The position numbers and the translations under genes were made by a program. Under the pieces are notes generated by a model, which did not search any database, was not told where the DNA came from, and worked only from the letters and a program-made list of their open reading frames with translations. 39,037 bases of DNA from DASRDU01 sp035560235 (lineage in GTDB: Bacteria; Acidobacteriota; Blastocatellia; RBC074): the NCBI GenBank assembly GCA_035560235.1, contig DATMAG010000117.1, forward strand, positions 1 through 39,037, given 5' to 3'. Positions 8,656 through 16,734 of this stretch are shown in pieces (the stretch's first letter is position 1; every line of letters starts with the position of its first letter).

Positions 8656-10260
8656 TCACAGTGGTTTCGTTCTGCGGCCTTTCTCATCCAGGACATAAAA
8701 GGATCCTTCAATTTTCACATCCACTCTGACCGGCCCATACTCCGGGACATTGATGGTCACACGGTCGCGGTCGGCAAGCGGCGAGCAGGCATAGACCAGC
8801 CACTGCCGCTGCGGAGCCTTGCCTTTGACCAGCGCGAGCGAAAAGACCGGAAGTTCAGTCTTCGGTTCCCAGGGCGGTGGCGGGTCGAGACTGGTTTCGA
8901 GCAGGAACCAGCGATCCTCCTGCTGATACTGCTGCGGCACACTGTAGCGGTAATGATGCCTGCGCGCACGATTGGGCACGAGTCTGCCGTACTGCCAGAA
9001 GGAACGCAGCGCGGCGTCTTCATAAACTTCATCCACAGCGGCCAGGACGGCCAGAAAGTATTTTTCGCTGCTTGCCAGCGTGTCCCTTTCGCGCCTGAAT
9101 TCGCGCACGGTGCGGGGCCTGAAAAGCCACATTCCGAAGCGCGCCATTCCAGCGTAACGTTCGGGCGTATAAACCTGCCCCTTCTGTTCATAATATTTCT
9201 GCCGGTCATACGGACGGCCCGGATCGCGGCCATCCCACAGCGAAAGTTCAAACCAGAATCCGGGATTGAGCCGCCACGCTTCCTGCTGCATAAAGACCTG
9301 ATTCATCGCTTCGATCTGCGGGCCGAGGACGGTGTAATCGGTGTAATCGGTGCCGCCGTAAACGTAGTACTGCGGCGAACCACCGTCCCACATCAGCGGA
9401 GCCGGATCAACGGCGGCCCGACCCGGCAGCGCAAACTGCATCCAGTCGAGCGAGCGTCCGAAATACGTCGGGCCAAAGGCATTGAACCCGATAAAGAGCG
9501 AGCGGGTTTTCCAGTTCTGACTGCTCAGCCCGAAGCGCATGCCCTGCAGCAGCGAACGATAGCGGCTGATCCAGGCGTTGAAAACCAGTTCGCGCTTCTC
9601 CTCGCTGCTTCTGCCGGGGCCGTTCTGTTCAAGGTATCGTCGGTCGTCTTCGACCTGCGGCCAGGGCAGCTTCGGATGTTCGTTGTTTGAGACAAACAGC
9701 ACCAGCGGAGGATTCGGATACCACTCCTGAAACTTCTTCATCAGCGGCGCTGAGGTCCAGCGCACTCCCACCTCGCGCCAGGGTGCGGCAGGCCCGAACG
9801 GCGAAAGCATCGGACGAATCGTGCCGCTGCGTTCGACCACGTTCGGATTCTTGTCGGGCGGCAGCCTGAAATAAGCCGGATCATCCGTCAGCAGCCGCTC
9901 CCACTGCGTGCCGACAAACGAAACCGGCAGGCCGAGCGCCGCGACCTGTTTGAGCGATTTCTCGTAATAAGCGATCCAGCGCGGATCATCAGCGCGCAGA
10001 TCGGGCGGCGGCAGATAGAACCAGGGCAGCAGGTGATGTCCCTGAGCAATCAGTTTCAACTGATATTCAGGATCGTAGCCGTTCGGAAAGATCCCGTAAT
10101 TCCAGTGTCCCATCAGCGGCAAGGGCCGTCCCTGACTGCCCTGATTCGGCTTGAGCGCCTCCTGACGGATTTCACGAACTGTCAGCGGCTCATCCTGAAC
10201 CGCGCGGGCGGGAAGGGTGGCAAGCAGCAGCACGAAGAGAAGGAGCGGTGTAAATCTCAT
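8656..10260 (-). CDS. Secreted protein of unknown function, possibly glycoside-hydrolase-like
   Basis: 534 residues from the ATG at 10260, chosen because it opens a clear signal peptide (MRFTPLLLFVLLLATLPARA) with AGGA 9 nt upstream; the frame is open further 5' but without features. The mature part is rich in Trp, Tyr and Pro (MGHWNYGIFP, HHLLPWFYLPPP, WFELSLWDGRDPGRPYD), a composition typical of carbohydrate-active TIM-barrel proteins, and ends in a small beta-rich segment. I do not recognise the family and cannot name catalytic residues. Exported, probably periplasmic or outer surface. It appears monocistronic with a hairpin after the stop. Confidence 0.75.
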   Translation of the reverse strand: MRFTPLLLFVLLLATLPARAVQDEPLTVREIRQEALKPNQGSQGRPLPLMGHWNYGIFPNGYDPEYQLKLIAQGHHLLPWFYLPPPDLRADDPRWIAYYEKSLKQVAALGLPVSFVGTQWERLLTDDPAYFRLPPDKNPNVVERSGTIRPMLSPFGPAAPWREVGVRWTSAPLMKKFQEWYPNPPLVLFVSNNEHPKLPWPQVEDDRRYLEQNGPGRSSEEKRELVFNAWISRYRSLLQGMRFGLSSQNWKTRSLFIGFNAFGPTYFGRSLDWMQFALPGRAAVDPAPLMWDGGSPQYYVYGGTDYTDYTVLGPQIEAMNQVFMQQEAWRLNPGFWFELSLWDGRDPGRPYDRQKYYEQKGQVYTPERYAGMARFGMWLFRPRTVREFRRERDTLASSEKYFLAVLAAVDEVYEDAALRSFWQYGRLVPNRARRHHYRYSVPQQYQQEDRWFLLETSLDPPPPWEPKTELPVFSLALVKGKAPQRQWLVYACSPLADRDRVTINVPEYGPVRVDVKIEGSFYVLDEKGRRTKPL

Positions 10261-10825
<565 letters not shown>

Positions 10826-11203
10826 ATGTCCATGAAACTTTATGTTGGAAATCTCTCGTTCGACACCACCAGCGACGACCTGGCCGAGCTGTTTGCGCAG
10901 GCTGGCACGGTCGAATCGGCTTCGGTCGTGTCTGATCGTGACACGGGCCGTTCACGTGGCTTCGGCTTCGTCGAAATGGGTTCGAAAGAGGAAGGCGAAG
11001 CCGCCATCGCGCAGTTCAACGGCGCGGAGGTCAATGGTCGCAGCCTGACCGTCAATGAAGCCAGACCGAAGGAAAGAAGCGGCGGCTTTGGCGGCGGTGG
11101 TAACCGTGGCGGTGGTCGCGGTGGCTTCGGCGGCGGCGGACGCGGCGGAGATCGTGGCGGACGCGGCGGTTTCGGTGGCGGCGGTGGCCGCTCACGCTAC
11201 TAA
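10826..11203 (+). CDS. Glycine-rich RRM RNA-binding protein
   Basis: 125 residues from the ATG at 10826, with AAAGG 9 nt upstream; the frame is open further 5' but those codons lack RRM sequence. A single RRM covers residues 3-80 with RNP2 LYVGNL (5-10) and RNP1 RGFGFVEM (44-51). A tail of Gly and Arg repeats (RGG-like) runs to the C terminus, ending GGRSRY. Such proteins bind single-stranded RNA and are often cold-induced in bacteria and cyanobacteria. A hairpin terminator follows and a DEAD-box helicase gene lies 128 bp downstream, suggesting joint work in RNA remodelling. Confidence 0.93.
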   Translation: MSMKLYVGNLSFDTTSDDLAELFAQAGTVESASVVSDRDTGRSRGFGFVEMGSKEEGEAAIAQFNGAEVNGRSLTVNEARPKERSGGFGGGGNRGGGRGGFGGGGRGGDRGGRGGFGGGGGRSRY

Positions 11204-11231
11204 GCTTCGTCTCAGACAACCGGTAACTCTT

Positions 11232-11280
11232 ACACAAAGCGCTCCCGGCAATGCAGCACACTGTCGGGAGCGTTTTGTGT
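11232..11280 (+). terminator. 16-bp stem hairpin after the RRM gene
   Basis: Arms 11232-11247 and 11265-11280 pair at 15 Watson-Crick positions plus one G-U, around a 17-nt loop. The GC-rich core CGCTCCCG/CGGGAGCG is followed at once by TTTT. This fits an intrinsic terminator or an attenuator between the RRM and DEAD-box genes. Confidence 0.75.
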
Positions 11281-11331
11281 ATCAGGGCACACGTCCCGGT
11301 TTCACCGAGGCGTGGGGCCGAAAGGAATGAA

Positions 11332-12540
11332 ATGAATTTTGCTCAACTGGGATTGCATCAGTCGCTCGCTGACCGCTGCACATTCCTCGGATTTACTGAA
11401 CCAACGCCGATTCAACGCCAGGCTGTGCCTGTGATTCTGAGTGGCGCTGATCTGATTGGCTGTGCCGCGACCGGCACGGGCAAGACGGCAGCCTTTCTGC
11501 TGCCGATGCTGCAACAAGTCCTGACCGAACATCGCCCCGGCGTGCGCGTGCTGATTCTGTCACCAACCCGCGAACTCGCTTCGCAGATTGCCGATAACCT
11601 GCACGCCCTCGACGCAAAGAAAAAAGCCCGCTCAGTCACCGTTGTCGGCGGCGCCAGCAGCAGCAGACAGCGCGCTGACCTCAAACGCGGCGCGCCGGTC
11701 GTGATCGCCACGCCAGGCCGCCTGCTCGATCATCTCGAAAACAGGGTGATTGATCTCGCGCACGTCGGAATGTTCGTCCTTGATGAAGCTGACCGCATGC
11801 TCGATATGGGTTTTCTGCCCGCGATTCGCCGCATCATCAGCCACCTGCCGAACGAGCGACAGACGCTGCTCTTTTCAGCCACCATGTCGCCCGCCATTGA
11901 AAGCATTGCGCGGCAGCATATGCGACGGCCTGAAATCATCGAAGTCAACCCGCGCGGCAAGGCTGCCGTGACGGTCAGACAGTCGGCCTATCCGGTCGCG
12001 CTCGAATCGAAGACGAACCTGCTGCTGCACCTGCTCGAACGCGAACGCTGTGACCGCGTGCTGGTCTTTACGCGCACCCGGCGCGGCGCTGAACGGCTCT
12101 CGCGTCTGCTCGCCTCGCGTGAGCATCAGGTCAACCGCATCCACGCCGACCGCACGCAGCCGCAGCGCGAAGCCGCCCTGCGCGGGTTCCGCGATGGCCG
12201 TTACCGCGTCCTCGTGGCGACCGATATTGCCGCGCGCGGCATTGATGTGGATTCGATTTCGCACGTCATCAACTACGATGTTCCCGCCGCGCCGGAAGAT
12301 TACGTGCATCGCATCGGTCGCACCGGACGCGCCGGTAATGCCGGTCACGCCATCACCCTGCTGACGCCGGTTGATGAACTCTCGATGCGGGCAATTGAAA
12401 AACTGACCGGGCAGAAAGTCGAACGCATCGTGGTTCCCGGCTTCGGCGGCCTCGCTCCCCTGCCTCAGACCGCCGCACAGACAAGCGCCCGCAGCCGCGT
12501 CGGTGTGCGCTCCTTCGGCCCCCGCCGCGCCAGTCGTTAG
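11332..12540 (+). CDS. DEAD-box ATP-dependent RNA helicase, RhlE type
   Basis: 402 residues from the ATG at 11332, with AAAGGA 5 nt upstream. Motifs in order: Q motif FTEPTPIQ (21-28), Walker A AATGTGKT (45-52), PTRELASQI (78-86), TPGR (127-130), DEAD (151-154), SAT (182-184), then ATDIAARGID and HRIGRTGRAG in the second RecA domain. The short basic C-tail and overall length resemble RhlE. It unwinds or remodels RNA, often in ribosome assembly or cold adaptation. Its position after a glycine-rich RRM gene supports a cold-shock or RNA-fold role. The two may be partly uncoupled by the hairpin at 11232-11280. Confidence 0.95.
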   Translation: MNFAQLGLHQSLADRCTFLGFTEPTPIQRQAVPVILSGADLIGCAATGTGKTAAFLLPMLQQVLTEHRPGVRVLILSPTRELASQIADNLHALDAKKKARSVTVVGGASSSRQRADLKRGAPVVIATPGRLLDHLENRVIDLAHVGMFVLDEADRMLDMGFLPAIRRIISHLPNERQTLLFSATMSPAIESIARQHMRRPEIIEVNPRGKAAVTVRQSAYPVALESKTNLLLHLLERERCDRVLVFTRTRRGAERLSRLLASREHQVNRIHADRTQPQREAALRGFRDGRYRVLVATDIAARGIDVDSISHVINYDVPAAPEDYVHRIGRTGRAGNAGHAITLLTPVDELSMRAIEKLTGQKVERIVVPGFGGLAPLPQTAAQTSARSRVGVRSFGPRRASR

Positions 12541-12558
12541 CCGGTTTCGTGAATGTTT

Positions 12559-12585
12559 GCAGCGGGACAATCGAAGTTCCGCTGC
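12559..12585. terminator. Hairpin between converging genes
   Basis: GCAGCGGGA (12559-12567) pairs with TTCCGCTGC (12577-12585) at 8 of 9 positions, plus a distal GTTTGC/GCAAAC match outside. It lies between the converging ends of the DEAD-box gene and the fusion gene and may serve both. T-runs are weak. Confidence 0.5.
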
Positions 12586-12631
12586 GGCCTTCGCGGCAAA
12601 CACTCTCACCGGATCATCCTCCACTTCAGTT

Positions 12632-15600
12632 TCAGCCACGCAGGTAATCTTCATTCAGAATCAGGTCAAGCGTGCTGATAAAGTAATCGGCATTGGCTTC
12701 ATTGAAGACCAGTGGCGGTTTGATCTTCAGCACGTTGTGCAACGGCCCGTCAGTGCTGATCAGAATGCCGCGCTCCTTCATCCGGTTGGCGATGTATGAA
12801 GCCTGCTGCGGCGCGGGCGCGAGCGTCGCGCGATCCTGCGCCAGTTCGATGCCAATAAATAAACCCAGCCCGCGCACGTCACCAATCAGCGGATGGCTGT
12901 TCATCAGTTCGCGCAACCCGTTCATCAGGTAAGCGCCGACTCGCTGCGCGTGCTGCTGCAAACCTTCATCAGCGATCACGTCCAGCACCGCCAGCCCGAT
13001 GGCGCACGACACAGGATTGCCGCCGAAGGTATTGAAGTACTCCATGCCGTTATTGAATGAAGCCGCAATTTCGGGCGTTGTGATGACTGCGCCAAGCGGA
13101 TGCCCGTTGCCGATGGGCTTGCCGAGCGTCACGATGTCGGGAACGACCTGCTGCGTCTCGAAGGCGTGAAAATGCGAACCGGCGCGCCCGAACCCGGTCT
13201 GCACTTCATCGGCAATGCAGACGCCACCCGCCGCGCGCACCAGGCGATAGACTTCGCTGAGATAACCATCCGGCAGCACGATCTGACCGCCGCAACTGAG
13301 CATTGATTCACAGATGAATGCGCTCAATTGCCTGCCCTGCGCGCCGATGCGCTCAATAATTTCGGCCACCGCCTGCGCGTATTTTATTCCGGCCTGCGCA
13401 TCATCGCGGCGATAAGGCCCGCGATATGTGTCAGGCATCGGCGCTTTGTGAACAAACGGCGGCGGGCCTGAACCGCCGGGGCCATCGTGTTTGTACGGGC
13501 TGATTTCAATCAGGCCGCCAGTGTTGCCGTGATAACCGACATCCACGACGATGGTTTCCCTGCTGCGCGTGTGCGTGCGCGCCAGCCTGAGCGCGAGTTC
13601 ATTCGCTTCACTGCCCGAATTGACCAGAAAACAGACGCGCAGCGGTTCGGGCAGCGTCGCGCACAATCGTTCGACATAACGCGCCAGGTTTTCGTGCAGG
13701 TAGCGCGTGTTCGTATTCAGCACCGCCATCTGCCGCTGCCCTGCCCTCACTACTCGCGGATGACAATGCCCGACGTGCGGCACATTGTTGACCGCGTCAA
13801 GATAAGCGCGCCCGTTTTCGTCATAGAGATACTGCATCCAGCCGCGCACTATCTTCAGCGGCTTTTGATAGGACAGGCTCAGATTCGGCCCGAGGCGCTG
13901 CGTTCTGGTGGCCAGAATCTCAGCGCTGCTCAATTCATCTGAATGCAGAAAGTCGTCAGGAATGCCTGCAATCAGATTCGGATCAGGGCTGATGCTCAGC
14001 CACACGGCGCGTTCACCGGGCAGCGCCACGCCCGGAAAATCGCCGCTGTAACCGAGCAGGTCAGTGATGATCTGAAAGTGCAGGTGCGGCGGCCAGTCGC
14101 CATTGATCGGATAATCACCGATGCTGCCGATGCGCGTGCCGCGACTGATCGGCATTCCTTCGCGCAATCCTTCAAGCGAATCCTCGCTGAGATGACCGTA
14201 AAGCGTATAAAACGTCACCGCGCCGTCAGTGTGCTGCAAAATGATCGTCGGCCCGTAATCAAGTTCACCGGCATTGTTGCGAAAGCTGTGAACGACAGCA
14301 TCGAGCGGCGCAAAGACCGGCGCTCCGGCCTCCATAAACAGATCAAGGCCGAGATGCACCGTGCGCCATTCAGGCCCGTCATTGCCTTCGCGTTTGAAAA
14401 GCTCGCTGGTATAGATGCCACGCGCTTCGTTGTACCGGCCAATGCCGACCACGGCTCCGGCTTCGCGCATCTGATCGAAAAGCTGGCGTGTGAACAAAGC
14501 CGTATTCGCCGCTTCTGCCGGATTGCTGATGTCGAGGCTGCCGATGCTCAGATCAAAAATGACCTTCTTTGCTCTTTTCAGATCAGGCTCAACAATGTGT
14601 CCCATCTGATCGGCATTCTTTCTGAGCCATTCAGTCACTGCCGGACTGTGCGGGCACGCGGGCAGGCCGCACGCCTGGCGCAGGGTGTAATGCGCGAACT
14701 GACCGTTCAGACCGGCGAGCTTTTCAAGCAGTGTCCACGCGGGTTTTTCGCTGATGACCAGATATTCATTGGCGGGTTCGAGCTGCTGCTGACAGGCCGA
14801 ATTGGTCACGCTGACAGCGAGCCGCGTGCAGATCAGCGGAAAGAGCGCGGCCAGCTCCGCTTCAGTCAGCGGAAATTCAGCGTGATAACCAGCCACCACC
14901 TGCGCGGCAGCGGCAAGCGGGTCAGCCTTGCCGAGCATCGCATAGGCCGCCGCAATCGCCAGATTGCAGATCGTCGCTGACTGCAGCGCGTCGCCGTAAT
15001 CAATCAGTCCGACCACCTGCCGCGTGTGCGGGTCATCATTGCTGACGATGACGTTGTAATCATTCGCATCGTTGTAAATCACGCTTGCGCGCAGTGACTG
15101 GAGCCTCGGCGCAACCTGCGTTTCATACTGTGCAAGAACACGCTCAACGATTGAGCGGCGTTCAGGCTGCGCGATGTAATTCAGATATTCCCGAATCCAC
15201 GCGGCGCGTTTCAAATCCCATTTCAGTTCGCGCTGCGCCGCCGGATGAGTGAAGTTCTGCAAAGCGCGATCCATCACGCCCAGCACGCGGCCCAGACTGC
15301 GCAGCAGTTCCGGCGTGTGCGGCCTGACGTGCGCGAGCAGTTTGCCCGGAACCCACGTCAGCAGCCGCAGCAGATGCGGCGCGCCGTTTTTATCTTTGAT
15401 CGTCACAATTGCTTTGCCTGCGTCAGTCAGGCAGACCTGCGGCAGCGCAAGCGACGGAGCCTCACGCGCCAGATGCGCGAGCATCTCATTCTGCAATTCG
15501 AGCAGTTCCCGGCGCTCGGTCGCGTTGGCAATCTTGAGGACATATTCGCGCCCGTCATCAGCCTGCAGATAAAAGTTCTGATCGCGTTCGCTCGGCAGCG

Positions 15601-15694
15601 GCCTGGCGTTGGCGCGAACGCCAAACCATTCACGCGCCAGTAACACTGCGTCCTGCTGAGTAAAATCCGGCAGTTGAAATCTGATAGTGATCAT
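12632..15694 (-). CDS. Trifunctional fusion: APH-type kinase + M23 peptidase-like domain + class III aminotransferase/phospho-lyase
   Basis: 1020 residues from the ATG at 15694 (a GTG lies just before it; no clear ribosome site). Domain 1 (about 5-330) is an aminoglycoside-phosphotransferase-like kinase: K54 in VLKI, NDANDYN at 208-214 and D232 in IDYGD. Domain 2 (about 440-550) is LytM/M23-like with the zinc ligands H447 and D451 of HLGLD and HLHF (537-540). Domain 3 (about 600-1015) is a fold-type I PLP enzyme with NSGSEA (692-697), D829 and PLP lysine K859 in LGKP. Domains 1 and 3 match the animal pair hydroxylysine kinase and phosphohydroxylysine (or phosphoethanolamine) phospho-lyase, so phosphorylation then elimination of a hydroxylated amine is plausible. 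The M23 part is puzzling in a cytoplasmic protein. Probably co-transcribed with the dehydrogenase gene 21 bp upstream. Confidence 0.9.
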   Translation of the reverse strand: MITIRFQLPDFTQQDAVLLAREWFGVRANARPLPSERDQNFYLQADDGREYVLKIANATERRELLELQNEMLAHLAREAPSLALPQVCLTDAGKAIVTIKDKNGAPHLLRLLTWVPGKLLAHVRPHTPELLRSLGRVLGVMDRALQNFTHPAAQRELKWDLKRAAWIREYLNYIAQPERRSIVERVLAQYETQVAPRLQSLRASVIYNDANDYNVIVSNDDPHTRQVVGLIDYGDALQSATICNLAIAAAYAMLGKADPLAAAAQVVAGYHAEFPLTEAELAALFPLICTRLAVSVTNSACQQQLEPANEYLVISEKPAWTLLEKLAGLNGQFAHYTLRQACGLPACPHSPAVTEWLRKNADQMGHIVEPDLKRAKKVIFDLSIGSLDISNPAEAANTALFTRQLFDQMREAGAVVGIGRYNEARGIYTSELFKREGNDGPEWRTVHLGLDLFMEAGAPVFAPLDAVVHSFRNNAGELDYGPTIILQHTDGAVTFYTLYGHLSEDSLEGLREGMPISRGTRIGSIGDYPINGDWPPHLHFQIITDLLGYSGDFPGVALPGERAVWLSISPDPNLIAGIPDDFLHSDELSSAEILATRTQRLGPNLSLSYQKPLKIVRGWMQYLYDENGRAYLDAVNNVPHVGHCHPRVVRAGQRQMAVLNTNTRYLHENLARYVERLCATLPEPLRVCFLVNSGSEANELALRLARTHTRSRETIVVDVGYHGNTGGLIEISPYKHDGPGGSGPPPFVHKAPMPDTYRGPYRRDDAQAGIKYAQAVAEIIERIGAQGRQLSAFICESMLSCGGQIVLPDGYLSEVYRLVRAAGGVCIADEVQTGFGRAGSHFHAFETQQVVPDIVTLGKPIGNGHPLGAVITTPEIAASFNNGMEYFNTFGGNPVSCAIGLAVLDVIADEGLQQHAQRVGAYLMNGLRELMNSHPLIGDVRGLGLFIGIELAQDRATLAPAPQQASYIANRMKERGILISTDGPLHNVLKIKPPLVFNEANADYFISTLDLILNEDYLRG

Positions 15695-15715
15695 CACTCT
15701 GATGATGGTTCGATT

Positions 15716-16708
15716 TCACGCCAGCAGGTCAAACTCGGTTCCGAGGTTGTGCTGCAGGGCCTGCTGATAAATGGCGTGCGCGATGGCAGCATCCTGCGCG
15801 GCGTTGCCGACCGACTTGAAGTAAGTGATCTCGTCATCACTTTCGCGGCCCGGCTTCAGTCCGGCGGCGATTTCGCCGATCTCACCGTAAATATCCGACA
15901 ACTGAATCGCGCCACGTTCGAGCGCAATCAGCAGATCACCGGCTTCAGCGAGCGCGCCTGCGCGTGAATCAATGACGATCTTTGCCGCGCGTTGCAGCGT
16001 GAGGCAGTCAACCTCCTGCATTTCAGGCGTGTATGAACCGATGGCGTTGATGTGCGTTCCGGGTTGCAGGTCAGCCCCGTCAAACACGGGCGTGCGCGAA
16101 GTGGTCGCGGTGCAGATGATGTGAGCCTGGCGCACGGCCTCGGCGGCTGAAGCGGCGGCGCACAGTTCGATCTCCGAGCTGAGCTGCGGCTGAAATTCAG
16201 CCATCAGCGCCTGAACCTTTTCAGGCTCCCGGTCGAAGATCAGCACGCGCCGCAGTCGTCGCACCACCGCGAGCGCCTGAATCTGAGTGCGTGACTGTCC
16301 GCCCGCGCCAATCACAGCGGCGACTTCAGCATCCCTGCGCGCGAGCAGTTCAGTCGCCACGCCGCTCGCCGCGCCCGTGCGCAGCGCCGTCAGATAACCG
16401 CCTTCCATCGCCGCCACGGGCTGCCCCGTGGCCGGATCAATGACGATGACGAGCGCGTGAATCAGCGGCAGACCGCGTTCACGATTGCGGTGATGCACCG
16501 AAGCAATTTTGACCGCGAGCGATTCCGAGCCGCGCAGATAACCCGGCATAAAGAGCGTCACGCCGTCGTGCGCCCGCTGCTCGATCGCAGTGCGCAGCGG
16601 CACCACAGCCTGTCCGGTGGAAAGTTCGCTGAAGGCCCGACGGATGATCTCCACAGCCGCACGCATCGTGATGGCACGCTCGACATCAGAACGGGTGAGT
16701 AGTCGCAT
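15716..16708 (-). CDS. Ornithine cyclodeaminase / mu-crystallin family NAD(P)-dependent enzyme
   Basis: 330 residues. The family signature is visible: active-site lysine K67 in AVKIAS, R110 in LTALRTGAASG, and the dinucleotide motif AAVIGAGGQSRTQ (130-142). The segment NAIGSYTPEMQEVD (221-234) is the form seen in alanine dehydrogenase, ketimine reductase and pyrroline-carboxylate reductase members. It lacks the Asp of true ornithine cyclodeaminase, so reduction of a ketimine or imino acid is more likely than ornithine cyclisation. It ends 21 bp before the fusion gene and begins 26 bp after the kinase gene, suggesting one operon. Cytoplasmic. Confidence 0.88.
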   Translation of the reverse strand: MRLLTRSDVERAITMRAAVEIIRRAFSELSTGQAVVPLRTAIEQRAHDGVTLFMPGYLRGSESLAVKIASVHHRNRERGLPLIHALVIVIDPATGQPVAAMEGGYLTALRTGAASGVATELLARRDAEVAAVIGAGGQSRTQIQALAVVRRLRRVLIFDREPEKVQALMAEFQPQLSSEIELCAAASAAEAVRQAHIICTATTSRTPVFDGADLQPGTHINAIGSYTPEMQEVDCLTLQRAAKIVIDSRAGALAEAGDLLIALERGAIQLSDIYGEIGEIAAGLKPGRESDDEITYFKSVGNAAQDAAIAHAIYQQALQHNLGTEFDLLA

Positions 16709-16734
16709 CTTTATTGTTTCAGGAAAAGAGAGAC

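Noticed and set aside
13487..14980. Two consecutive plus-strand frames opposite the fusion gene
   Set aside because: Shadow frames of the minus-strand fusion protein, which shows three confirmed domains in this range.
15716..16708. Calling this gene ornithine cyclodeaminase
   Set aside because: The segment after the NAD motif lacks the catalytic Asp context of true cyclodeaminases and reads like ketimine reductase or alanine dehydrogenase members.
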